DNA from: Paraburkholderia aspalathi
GTDB lineage: Bacteria; Pseudomonadota; Gammaproteobacteria; Burkholderiales; Burkholderiaceae
Assembly: GCF_900116445.1 (NCBI RefSeq)
Contig: NZ_FPBH01000007.1
Coordinates: 124,001-188,000 of the forward strand
DNA length: 64,000 bases
Reading direction: 5' to 3'
This document shows positions 17,325 to 25,988 of the stretch, one piece after another (the stretch's first letter is position 1; the number at the start of each line of letters is the position of its first letter). The notes below the pieces were generated by a model. It ran no database searches. It saw nothing but the letters and a program-made list of their open reading frames with translations, and had not been told where the DNA came from. The position numbers and the translations under genes are program-made.

Positions 17325-18617
17325 CTACCATGCACGTTTCATGTTTAAGGCACTCGCTCGCGGCTCGCGAATCCACACCAGCGAGCACACCGCGCCGAGC
17401 ACGGCAATCGCCCCCGCCAGTACGAACGCACTCGCGTAGTTACCGTGCGTCGCTTCGACGATGAAGCCCGTCACCGCGGGGCCGATCACGCCGGCCAGAT
17501 TCGCCAGCAAGTGCACAAAACCGCCCGCACCGCCGACGTGTTCGCGCGGCACGGTGTCCTGAATCACGGCCCAATACACCGCGCCCGTCACATACAGGAA
17601 GAAGATCGACACCGACATCAGCGCGACGGCGCTCTGCGTACTGGCAACACGCCCGGCCAACGCGACGCACACCGCCGCCGCGCCCAAACAGCTACTCAGC
17701 ACGATCTTGCGCGACAGCAGCGGCTTGCCGGTCAGGCGCAAGATGAAGTCGGAGATGAAGCCGCCTGCCGCGAGACCGATACTGCCGAGCAGCCACGGAA
17801 TCACCGTGGCGAAACTCATGTCGCGCAGACTCAGGTGATGCGCTTCGGTCAGATACGTCGGGAACCACGACAGGAAGAAAAACAGCACGTAGTTGTATGA
17901 GAAGAATGCGAAGGCCGTCGCAAGAATGATCGGCTTCTTCAGGAAGTGCCGCAGGCCGAGTCGCTCGCCGTCGGCCGAATGGGCGATCGCATGTTCGTCC
18001 GCCTGACCGGCGCGAATCAGTTCGATCTCGTCGGGCGTGACGCGCGAGTTTTCGTGCGGGTGTTCAGTGGTCGTTGCCGCCCACAAGACGAGCCACAAGA
18101 GTCCCAGCAGCATGATCGCGACAAAGGCCCAGCGCCAGCCGAACTGGACCGCCATGAAGCCGACCACCGGTCCCGCCAGCGCGCCGCCGAGCGGCGTGCC
18201 CGAACTGATCACGCCAATCGCGCTCGCGACTTCCTTGCGTGGGAACCAGTTATTGACCATCTTGCTGTTCGACGAACTGAACGGACCTTCGCCCATGCCG
18301 AACAGCACACGCAGCACGATCAGCGAACCGATGCCGGTGGCCAACGCAGTCGCACCGCAGAACACCGACCACACGCCCATCGCGGTGCCAAACACGCGTT
18401 TCGCGCCGACCTTGTCCGACAGCACGCCGCCAACAAAATTGAATAGCGCATAGCCGATGAAAAAACTGCTGAACACGATGCCCATCTGCGCGTGCGAGAA
18501 GTGCAGGTCTTTCTGGATCAACGGTGCGGCGATCGACAGCGCCGCGCGGTCGAGATAGTTGATGACGCCGGCCAGAAACAGTAGCGCGACAACAAACCAG
18601 CGTTGACTCTTGATCAT
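17325..18617 (-). CDS. MFS permease, anion:cation symporter family (hexuronate/aldonate type)
   Basis: A 430-residue 12-helix major facilitator protein of the ExuT/GudP/DgoT type, likely importing a sugar acid with protons. Typical landmarks are RWFVVALLFLAGVINYLDRAALSIAAP at the start (only partly family-specific), GGVLSDKVGAKRVFG after helix 2 and GMGEGPFSSSNSKMVNNWFP in helix 4-5. ATG 18617 is used since AAGGAG lies just upstream. It is flanked by the dehydrogenase and regulator genes of the same strand. A second, different permease is encoded three positions upstream in the cluster. Confidence 0.9.
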   Translation of the reverse strand: MIKSQRWFVVALLFLAGVINYLDRAALSIAAPLIQKDLHFSHAQMGIVFSSFFIGYALFNFVGGVLSDKVGAKRVFGTAMGVWSVFCGATALATGIGSLIVLRVLFGMGEGPFSSSNSKMVNNWFPRKEVASAIGVISSGTPLGGALAGPVVGFMAVQFGWRWAFVAIMLLGLLWLVLWAATTTEHPHENSRVTPDEIELIRAGQADEHAIAHSADGERLGLRHFLKKPIILATAFAFFSYNYVLFFFLSWFPTYLTEAHHLSLRDMSFATVIPWLLGSIGLAAGGFISDFILRLTGKPLLSRKIVLSSCLGAAAVCVALAGRVASTQSAVALMSVSIFFLYVTGAVYWAVIQDTVPREHVGGAGGFVHLLANLAGVIGPAVTGFIVEATHGNYASAFVLAGAIAVLGAVCSLVWIREPRASALNMKRAW

Positions 18618-18728
18618 CGGGTGTCTCCTTCGGGTCGCCTCTTGATGGGCGTTTGAATAGCTTAAGTAGCTGGATTGGCCTGGCAAGGCGCTGCGGTCAG
18701 GTGCAACGCCTCATGCCACGGGAGATGC

Positions 18729-19775
18729 TCAGTCGAAGTTCAGATGCACCTTCATCGACTGCGAGCGATCGAGCGCCACTTCGAACGCATGGTTTGCTTC
18801 ACTCATCGCGAATGCATGCGTCATGAGCGGTCGCAAGTCGACTTTGCCGGAAGCGATTTCATCGGCAGCGATGGCGTATTCGCCGGTGAAGCGGAACGAG
18901 CCTTGATAGCGGAGTTCCTTCGACATCACCAGGTTCGCTGCCACCGGTGACTGGCCGGCCGGCAGATTGCCGACCTGGATCACCGTGCCGCCGGCGCGCG
19001 CCGCACGCAGCGCCGTATCGAGTCCCGCGGGACTGCCCGATGCCTCGATGACTACGTCGAACGTGCCGCGTTGTGCGGACCATTGATCGATCGCGGCGCT
19101 GTCTTTCGCGTTCACGATCTGATTCGCACCGAGTTGCTGCGCAACCTGCAACGCCCGATCCGACAGATCCAGCGCGACCAGGCGATGGGCACCGGCGCGG
19201 CGCGCCACGCTCAGCAGAATGCAACCGATCGGCCCGCAACCGACCAGCAGGACACTCGCGCCAACGAGCGAACCCGCCTGCTTCACTGCATGCAATGCAA
19301 CGGCAAGCGGCTCGGCCATCGACGCCTGCGCAAAATCGACGCCATCCGGCACCGACACGCATTGCCGCGCCGCGACCACGATGTACTGACGGAACATGCC
19401 CTGCGTGTGCGGGAACGTCGATGCACTGCCCATGAAGCGCATGTTCAGACAATGATTGGGCATCCCGCCGATGCAAAAGCGGCACGTCCCGCAGGCCAGC
19501 CCTGGATTGACGGCAACACGCTGCCCGGGTGTCAGGCGACTCTCCGCGCTCACGCCCTCGCCGAGCGAATCGATCTCGCCGGCCACTTCATGTCCGAGCA
19601 CGAACGGCTCGCGTACCGCGAAATCGCCGCTCTTGCCTTTGAAGTAGTACGACAGATCGGAGCCGCAAATGCCGCCGGCGCGCACGCGTACTCGCACCTG
19701 ACCGGGGCCGGGTACAGGCGGCTCGACTTCGTCGATGCGGATGAGTTTGGGTTCGTGAAGCACGGCTGCGAGCAT
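18729..19775 (-). CDS. Zinc-dependent alcohol dehydrogenase, RspB/L-idonate 5-dehydrogenase type
   Basis: A 348-residue medium-chain dehydrogenase. The catalytic zinc ligands are seen in GGICGSD and GHEVAGE, the structural zinc cysteines in CGTCRFCIGGMPNHC, and the Rossmann motif in VGCGPIG. It is the type that oxidises the C5 hydroxyl of L-idonate or L-gulonate. In this cluster, with mannonate dehydratase and fructuronate reductase, L-gulonate 5-dehydrogenase giving D-fructuronate is the most coherent role; this is inference. ATG 19775 has GGAG upstream. The gene follows the MHS-type permease gene after about 30 bp. Confidence 0.88.
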   Translation of the reverse strand: MLAAVLHEPKLIRIDEVEPPVPGPGQVRVRVRAGGICGSDLSYYFKGKSGDFAVREPFVLGHEVAGEIDSLGEGVSAESRLTPGQRVAVNPGLACGTCRFCIGGMPNHCLNMRFMGSASTFPHTQGMFRQYIVVAARQCVSVPDGVDFAQASMAEPLAVALHAVKQAGSLVGASVLLVGCGPIGCILLSVARRAGAHRLVALDLSDRALQVAQQLGANQIVNAKDSAAIDQWSAQRGTFDVVIEASGSPAGLDTALRAARAGGTVIQVGNLPAGQSPVAANLVMSKELRYQGSFRFTGEYAIAADEIASGKVDLRPLMTHAFAMSEANHAFEVALDRSQSMKVHLNFD

Positions 19776-19806
19776 GAAGGACTCCGGTATGACAAAGGTC
19801 TCGCGC

Positions 19807-21222
19807 TCAGTGCCGCGCGAAAGAAGATGAAGATGAGGACGCGAGGGCTTGCGCTGCCGTATGGGCTTCTGCCGGCTCGCCCCCGCCCCAATCGTGGAGA
19901 TCGCCGCCACGGCGTAGAGGCGCGGTTTCCGGCAATGCAAAAAGCGATACAGCCGACACAATGCCGAGCACGGCCACGTAGACGATCAACGCGAGCGAAT
20001 TGCCATGCGTGACCTGAATCAGTTTGACGGCCAGCAATCCGAGCACGCCGCTGCCGAGCAAGGAGCCGATCTGCCAGATCAGCGCGATGCCGCTGCACCG
20101 CACGCGCGCGGGGAATAGTTCTGGAAACAGCGCCGCTTGCGGTGCATAGCAAAGGCTGTGACCCACGCTAATGGCGAGAATCATCACGAGCTGGATCGCC
20201 GCGCGATTGCCGCTATCGATCGCCATGAAGAACGGCACCACCAGCGCCACGTGCAATAGCGCACCCGCGATAAAGGTCGGCCGCCGTCCGATGCGATCGG
20301 ACAGCGCACCGGCGAGCGGAATCGTGACGAGCTCGAGCGCGACCGCGACGATCACCGTTTCGAGCAGCATGCTTTGCGCAATGCCATGTGCCTTGCCGTA
20401 GGCGAGCACGATCATCGTGTACATCGCGAAGGCGCAAGCCTCGATCAATTTCGCGCCGACACCTTTGACGATCGTCGGGCCGAACTGCCGCACCACCTCC
20501 ACCACTGGGCGCGAAGCCACTGCCTTGGTGCGCTGGATCGTTGCGAAGATCGGCGACTCTTCGGTGCGCAAGCGGATATACAGCCCCACAGCGACCAGCA
20601 GCGCGCTGGCGAGAAACGGAATGCGCCAGCCCCAGTCGAGCAATTGCGCTTGAGTCAACGTCGCGCTGAGCAGCGCGAACAGGCCCGACGGAATCAGAAA
20701 ACCGGCCGGCGCGCCCAATTGCACGAGACTCGCGAAGAAGCCGCGCCGCGCAGGCGGAGCGTATTCCGCCGTCAGCAACACGGCGCCCGCTTGCTCGCCG
20801 CCCACGCCGAAGCCTTGCAACACGCGAATCACGATCAGCGCAATCGGCGCCCAGATGCCGATCGACTGATAGTCCGGCAGCAGGCCGATCACAAACGTCC
20901 CCAAGCCGACGATCAGGATCGTCACGATCAAGGCCTTCTTGCGGCCGATGCGATCGCCGAAATGACCGAACACGATGCCGCCCAGCGGCCGCGCCAGAAA
21001 GCCGACCGCGTAGGTAGCGAAGGCGGCAAGCGTGCCGATCAGCGGGTCGGCGGAGGGAAAGAATTTCTGGCCGAACACCAGCACGGCGGCCGTGCCGTAG
21101 ACGAAGAAGTCGTAGTACTCGGCCGCGGTGCCGATGGTCGAGGCGAAGGCCACGCGACGCAGCATGGCAGTGCTGGCCGGCGCGGCGGCTTGCGGACGTG
21201 CTGGGTTCACGCGTGTCTCCAT
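19807..21222 (-). CDS. MFS permease, metabolite:H+ symporter (ShiA/KgtP-like) family
   Basis: A 471-residue transporter with 12 predicted helices. The opening TIGTAAEYYDFFVYGTAAVL and the loop GHFGDRIGRKKALI identify the MHS group, which carries organic acids such as shikimate, alpha-ketoglutarate or aromatic acids. The C-terminal tail ends in a run of serines. It begins 35 bp after the mannonate dehydratase gene on the same strand, suggesting co-transcription and uptake of an acid related to the pathway. This makes two unrelated permeases in one cluster, hinting at more than one substrate. Confidence 0.88.
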   Translation of the reverse strand: METRVNPARPQAAAPASTAMLRRVAFASTIGTAAEYYDFFVYGTAAVLVFGQKFFPSADPLIGTLAAFATYAVGFLARPLGGIVFGHFGDRIGRKKALIVTILIVGLGTFVIGLLPDYQSIGIWAPIALIVIRVLQGFGVGGEQAGAVLLTAEYAPPARRGFFASLVQLGAPAGFLIPSGLFALLSATLTQAQLLDWGWRIPFLASALLVAVGLYIRLRTEESPIFATIQRTKAVASRPVVEVVRQFGPTIVKGVGAKLIEACAFAMYTMIVLAYGKAHGIAQSMLLETVIVAVALELVTIPLAGALSDRIGRRPTFIAGALLHVALVVPFFMAIDSGNRAAIQLVMILAISVGHSLCYAPQAALFPELFPARVRCSGIALIWQIGSLLGSGVLGLLAVKLIQVTHGNSLALIVYVAVLGIVSAVSLFALPETAPLRRGGDLHDWGGGEPAEAHTAAQALASSSSSSFARH

Positions 21223-21257
21223 GATTTTGTAGTTAGGGTCAGTCGAGCAAAATCAGC

Positions 21258-22466
21258 TCACCAGTTCCATAGCGTTCCGTCTTCGAGACGTGCGACCGGC
21301 AGATACGCGGGATCGTAGGGATACCGCGCGGCCGCCGCTTCGTCGATATCGACGCCGTGGCCCGGAGCCTCGCCGGGATGCATCATGCCGCGCTCGAAGC
21401 GCCATGCATGCGGGAATACGTCGAGCGCTTCAGGCGGAAAACCCATGTATTCCTGCACACCGAAATTCGGCACCCACAGATCGAAGTGCAGCGCCGCGCC
21501 CATGCACACCGGCGACAGATCCGACGGCCCGTGACAACCGGTTCGCACCTGGTAGAGCGAAGCAAAATCCGCAATGCGCCGCAGATGCGTAATGCCGCCT
21601 GCGTGCGTCAAGGTCGCGCGGATATAGTCGATCAATTGCTCTTCGATCAACTGTTTGCAATCCCAGATGCTGTTGAAAACTTCGCCGACGGCGATCGGCG
21701 TGACCGTATGCTCGCGAATCAGCCGGAAGCCGGCCTGGTTTTCCGCGGGCGTCGGATCTTCCATCCAGAACAGGCGATACGGCTCGACCGATTTGCCGAG
21801 ACGCGCGGCTTCGATCGGTGTCAAGCGGTGGTGGACGTCATGCAGCAAATGGGTATCGAAGCCGAATTTGTCGCGCACCGCTTCGAATAGTTTTGGCACG
21901 AAGTCGAGATACTTTTCCGACGACCAGCTCTGCTCCTCCACAACCCCTTTGGTAGCCGGCTCATACATGCCGCTGCCTTTCGACACGCCATACACCGAGC
22001 GCATATTCGGCACGCCGCACTGAATGCGGATCGCCTGATAGCCGGCTTCGATGTGTTCCGCGTAACGGTCGAGTGCCTCGGGAATATCGCGGCCGGTGGC
22101 GTGGCCGTACACCATCACGCTTTCGCGCGAGGCGCCGCCGAGCAGCTTGTACAGCGGCATGCCCGTTACTTTGCCGAGAATGTCCCACAGCGCCATATCC
22201 ACTGCGGCGATCGCCGACATCGTGACAGGGCCGCGACGCCAGTACGCGCCTTTGTAGAGGTACTGCCAGGTGTCTTCGATGCGACCAGGATCGCGGCCGA
22301 TCAGTAACGGGCACACGTGGTCTTTCAGATACGAAGCGACTGCGAGTTCGCGGCCGTTCAGCGTTGCATCGCCGATGCCGTATACGCCTTCGTCCGTGAC
22401 GATTTTCAGTGTGACGAAATTGCGGCCCGGGCACGTGACGATCACGTCGGCGCGAACGATCTTCAT
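21258..22466 (-). CDS. manD: D-mannonate dehydratase, ManD/RspA type (enolase superfamily)
   Basis: A 402-residue enolase-superfamily dehydratase converting D-mannonate to 2-keto-3-deoxy-D-gluconate. Metal ligands are D210, E236 and E262; catalytic candidates are Y159 and H212, and H312 and E339 are also conserved. These positions match the numbering of characterised ManD enzymes. The protein ends in Trp as those do. GGAAG precedes the ATG. It is first in the leftward cluster and divergent from the fructuronate reductase gene. Some ManD-group enzymes are slow or prefer D-gluconate, so activity needs testing; the adjacent UxuB homologue favours mannonate. Confidence 0.92.
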   Translation of the reverse strand: MKIVRADVIVTCPGRNFVTLKIVTDEGVYGIGDATLNGRELAVASYLKDHVCPLLIGRDPGRIEDTWQYLYKGAYWRRGPVTMSAIAAVDMALWDILGKVTGMPLYKLLGGASRESVMVYGHATGRDIPEALDRYAEHIEAGYQAIRIQCGVPNMRSVYGVSKGSGMYEPATKGVVEEQSWSSEKYLDFVPKLFEAVRDKFGFDTHLLHDVHHRLTPIEAARLGKSVEPYRLFWMEDPTPAENQAGFRLIREHTVTPIAVGEVFNSIWDCKQLIEEQLIDYIRATLTHAGGITHLRRIADFASLYQVRTGCHGPSDLSPVCMGAALHFDLWVPNFGVQEYMGFPPEALDVFPHAWRFERGMMHPGEAPGHGVDIDEAAAARYPYDPAYLPVARLEDGTLWNW

Positions 22467-22583
22467 GACTTCTTCCTTGCAGAGGCAAGTCGCGAACCGC
22501 GCACAACGGCGGCATACGACTGGCTGTTTTCATGTCGATTTTGGGCTCTGGTTGCAGTGGAAAATCGCACTCGCCAACCTGTC

Positions 22584-22620
22584 TCAAACCGTTTGAACGA
22601 TGCTACCATACAAGTATAGC
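22584..22620 (+). promoter_or_regulatory. Probable uxuB promoter with two palindromic sites
   Basis: TTGAAC at 22593-22598 and TATAGC at 22615-22620, 16 bases apart, form a plausible sigma-70 promoter for the rightward reductase gene. Two palindromes overlap it: TCAAACCGTTTGA at 22584-22596 and ATACAAGTAT at 22608-22617. They are good operator candidates for the cluster's GntR/FCD regulator or a catabolite regulator. Binding is an inference. Confidence 0.5.
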
Positions 22621-22692
22621 GACACGTCAAATCAGGGTTTTCCCGTTGAACGGCGTCGGTCTGAAGCCTTTCCGCAACCTGGAATTCGTCAC

Positions 22693-24183
22693 ATGATTTC
22701 TGTAGCCACCTTGCCTCGCCTCGTCCGCCAAGCACTGCCCACGCTGCAATCACATCTGCTGTCACCGCAATGGCAGGAGCCGCGCATCGGCATCGTTCAT
22801 CTGGGGATCGGCAACTTCCATCGCGCACATCAGGCCCTCTATACGGAAGAGGCCATGCTTGCCGCGGGCGGTGACTGGGGTATTTGCGGTGTCACGCTGC
22901 AAGGCGATGTCGGCAAGCGTGACGCGCTGATGGCGCAGCAAGGTTTGTATAGCGTGGTGGAACGCGGCCCGCATGGCGCCAAGGTGACCGTTGTGCGTGC
23001 GCTGCGTGAAGTGCTGGCCATGCCGCACGATCGCGCCGCCCTGTTCGCGCGCCTCGCGGATCCGCTGGTACAGATCGTCTCGCTGACAGTCACGGAAAAA
23101 GGCTACTGCCGCGACCCGAAAACCGGCGAGGTCGCGCTGGACGATCCCGCCGTTGCACACGATCTGGCCAACCCGCTCGAACCGCGCACGGTGCCGGGCA
23201 TCCTCGTCGCGGCATTGCGCGAGCGGCGCGACAGTGCGAACGGCAAACCGTTCACGGTGCTCTCGTGCGACAACCTTTCCCACAACGGCGCCGCGCTGCG
23301 CCAGGTGGTCTGTTCGTTCGCGCGGCAACGCGATCCCGGGCTGGCCGACTGGATCGCCGCCCACGTTGCGTTTCCATCGACGATGGTCGACCGCATCGTG
23401 CCGGCCACCACGGATGCTGAGCGCGTCACCGTGGCTCACGCGATCGTTTATGAAGACACAGTACCGGTCCCCTGCGAGCCGTTCCGGCAGTGGGTCATTG
23501 AAGATCGTTTTGCCGCGGGACGTCCCGCATGGGAAGCAGTCGGCGCGCAACTCGTGGAGGATGTCACGCCGTTCGAACTGGCGAAGCTGCGCATGCTGAA
23601 CGGCACGCATTCGACGCTGGCCTATCTGTCGATGCTCGGCGGCTTCGAGACGATCGATGCAGCGATCTCTCACCCGCCCATGCGCAATCTCATCCACGCG
23701 ATGATGACGGAAGAAATCGCGCCGACGCTTACCATGCCCGCATCATTCGACCTGGCCGTCTATCGGGACGCACTGCTCGAGCGCTATACGAATCCGGCGC
23801 TGAAACATCGCTGCGCGCAGATCGCGATGGATGGCAGCCAGAAGATTCCACCCCGTCTGCTTGCCACAATTGCGGCGCGGATCGGCGCGGGTCAACCGTT
23901 CACGCGTCTCGCGCTGGCGATAGCGGCCTGGATGATGTTTTTGCGCGGCCACGCGGACGACGGCACGCGTTACGAAATCAGCGATCCGCTGGCCGGCAGA
24001 TTGAAGACGCTCGTGGCGTCCGCTGACGGTGAGCCGCAAGCGTTGATGGATGCGTTACTGACTGTGCGTGAAGTGTTTCCGGAAGATCTGGCCGCCCTGC
24101 CCGAGTTCAGAAAAACGCTTCGACACGCATTGCAGCTGCTTCACGAACACGGCGCACGGGGAGCCATCACAGCATTGCAATGA
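22693..24183 (+). CDS. uxuB: D-mannonate oxidoreductase/fructuronate reductase (mannitol dehydrogenase family)
   Basis: A 496-residue long-chain polyol dehydrogenase that interconverts D-fructuronate and D-mannonate with NAD(H). The N-terminal nucleotide-binding part opens with GIVHLGIGNFHRAHQALY; the second half shows CDNLSHNG and the catalytic LRMLNGTHSTLAYL block. ATG 22693 is chosen because upstream in-frame sequence crosses the promoter and operator. It is divergent from the mannonate dehydratase gene and shares a 226-bp control region. A mannitol or arabinitol dehydrogenase role is possible but less likely in this context. Confidence 0.88.
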   Translation: MISVATLPRLVRQALPTLQSHLLSPQWQEPRIGIVHLGIGNFHRAHQALYTEEAMLAAGGDWGICGVTLQGDVGKRDALMAQQGLYSVVERGPHGAKVTVVRALREVLAMPHDRAALFARLADPLVQIVSLTVTEKGYCRDPKTGEVALDDPAVAHDLANPLEPRTVPGILVAALRERRDSANGKPFTVLSCDNLSHNGAALRQVVCSFARQRDPGLADWIAAHVAFPSTMVDRIVPATTDAERVTVAHAIVYEDTVPVPCEPFRQWVIEDRFAAGRPAWEAVGAQLVEDVTPFELAKLRMLNGTHSTLAYLSMLGGFETIDAAISHPPMRNLIHAMMTEEIAPTLTMPASFDLAVYRDALLERYTNPALKHRCAQIAMDGSQKIPPRLLATIAARIGAGQPFTRLALAIAAWMMFLRGHADDGTRYEISDPLAGRLKTLVASADGEPQALMDALLTVREVFPEDLAALPEFRKTLRHALQLLHEHGARGAITALQ

Positions 24184-24194
24184 AATTCGGCGCT

Positions 24195-25988
24195 TCAGGC
24201 CGTCGGCTCCGCCTCACGGCCTTCCGTTGCCCCTTCGCTCTCCTGCTCACGCTTGCGCGCCGCCAGCACATCCTGGTAGCGCAGATAGCCACACCGTCCA
24301 CCGGCTTTAGCTGCATACATCGCCGCATCGGCATGGAGCAGCAACTCCTCCACCGTGGCGCTATCCTCCGGAAACTGGCTGATGCCGATGCTCGCGCCCA
24401 CCGTCATGCTTTGTCCGTCGATCACCAGTTCTTCGTTCAACGCCCCCATGATGCGCGAGGCAATCCCCGGTGCGGCCTCTGCGGAGCGCGGCCCCTCGAT
24501 CAACACGATGAACTCATCGCCGCCGAGGCGCGCGGCAACATCCGCCGTGCAAAGCACCTTCTTCAGCCGCTTCGCCACGGCGGCGAGCACCTTGTCGCCA
24601 ATCGAATGGCCGAACTGGTCGTTGATCTGCTTGAAGCGGTCGAGGTCGACGAACAGCACGGCAAGCCCTTCCTGACGCCTTGTTGCTTCCTCGATCGCCG
24701 CCTCGAGCTTCTGCATGAACAACATGCGGTTCGGCAAGCCGGTCAGCCCGTCGTGTGTAGCGAGGTGCACGAGCTCACGTTGCTTGTTATGCAGCACATC
24801 CATTTGCGACTTGATTTCCCGACGCAAACGATCGAAGCAGCGCGCGAGTACGCCGATCTCGTCGGTACGTTTGAGCGGCAGCGTTTCCATCGTGTGCTCG
24901 GCGAACAGATGCGTCGCCGCATACGCGAGGATGTGTAAAGGCTTGGTCAGGGCGCGCGCAAACAGAATCGCCAGGAACAGCGCCAGCACGCTGAAGATCA
25001 GCACCATGCGAATGATTCTGTTACCCAGCTGGGTGGCGCCGGATAAGACATCCTCGAGCGGCTTGGCAAGGCCGATCACGATAAAACGGTTGCCTTCGGA
25101 TGCGCCGAACGGTCTGCGCACGAAAGCAAGCACCTGGCCGGCCGCCTGCCCCGGCCGCACGAGACCGTTCAGCAGAACCTCGCTTTTTGACTGATCGAAG
25201 AGCGGCTTGGTGGCGGAAAAGCTGTCCTGCATCAGAACGCGGCGGCCCTTGTCGAAGCCGAACGTTTTCGAGGCATCCGGATGGACCAGGAAATCGCCCC
25301 ATTCGTTGGCGAGATAGACCTGATAGTCGCTCGGCAAGTCGCTCTGCAAACGGTTGAGCAGTCCGGCCAGATCGATATCGATAATCACGACGCCCACTAC
25401 TGCGCCACTCGCGTTCGCCACCGGTGTGCCGAGCCGCAGTGTCGGTTTGCCCTCGGCGGCATGCGCGCCATACTCGTGATTCACCGCGATCGGCGAGGTG
25501 TAAATGCGTCCGGGCGAGAACCCCAGCGTGTCGAACACATACGCAAACTGGCCTTTTTCCTGCAGGTTGTTCCCCTCAACCCGCACCAGGCCGTCCGCAT
25601 CGCGATCGAAACGGATCAGCTCGAGTCCGTAGTGCTTGCGGGCAATGAAACGAATCTGCAGGTACTCGGAGTGATGAACCATGAAGCTGGCATACACCTG
25701 CGCCAGCTGTTCGCGCTGCGCATTCGCGCCGACGCCGTTGTCGGTCTGCGCGACGTCCGCCAGAGACGGCAAACTCGCGAGCACCAGCGCGTCTGCGGCA
25801 ACATCGTCGATCGCCACGGAAAAGCGCTGACCCAACAACTCCGTTGAAGTGAGCAGGCTGCGTTCGGCTTCGTTCACGAGCATCGTACGGTTGGCACGAT
25901 ACGTGTAATAACCCGTCGCACCGGACGCGAGCACGCCAATGCACGCAAGCAGAATCGATAACTTGAATGTCAGGCCGGGGCGCATCAT
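24195..25988 (-). CDS. Membrane diguanylate cyclase: Cache - HAMP - GGDEF
   Basis: A 597-residue sensor making cyclic di-GMP. A first helix near residues 8-28, a periplasmic double-Cache region to about 320, a second helix near 324-343, a HAMP linker, and a GGDEF domain from about 412 with an intact active site RLGGDEF at 489-493. The inhibitory I-site RxxD is replaced by CTAD at 480-483, so classical product inhibition is not expected. There is no EAL domain. The ATG at 25988 overlaps the stop of the upstream PotD-like gene (TGATG), so the two are translationally coupled and probably work together. Confidence 0.92.
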   Translation of the reverse strand: MMRPGLTFKLSILLACIGVLASGATGYYTYRANRTMLVNEAERSLLTSTELLGQRFSVAIDDVAADALVLASLPSLADVAQTDNGVGANAQREQLAQVYASFMVHHSEYLQIRFIARKHYGLELIRFDRDADGLVRVEGNNLQEKGQFAYVFDTLGFSPGRIYTSPIAVNHEYGAHAAEGKPTLRLGTPVANASGAVVGVVIIDIDLAGLLNRLQSDLPSDYQVYLANEWGDFLVHPDASKTFGFDKGRRVLMQDSFSATKPLFDQSKSEVLLNGLVRPGQAAGQVLAFVRRPFGASEGNRFIVIGLAKPLEDVLSGATQLGNRIIRMVLIFSVLALFLAILFARALTKPLHILAYAATHLFAEHTMETLPLKRTDEIGVLARCFDRLRREIKSQMDVLHNKQRELVHLATHDGLTGLPNRMLFMQKLEAAIEEATRRQEGLAVLFVDLDRFKQINDQFGHSIGDKVLAAVAKRLKKVLCTADVAARLGGDEFIVLIEGPRSAEAAPGIASRIMGALNEELVIDGQSMTVGASIGISQFPEDSATVEELLLHADAAMYAAKAGGRCGYLRYQDVLAARKREQESEGATEGREAEPTA

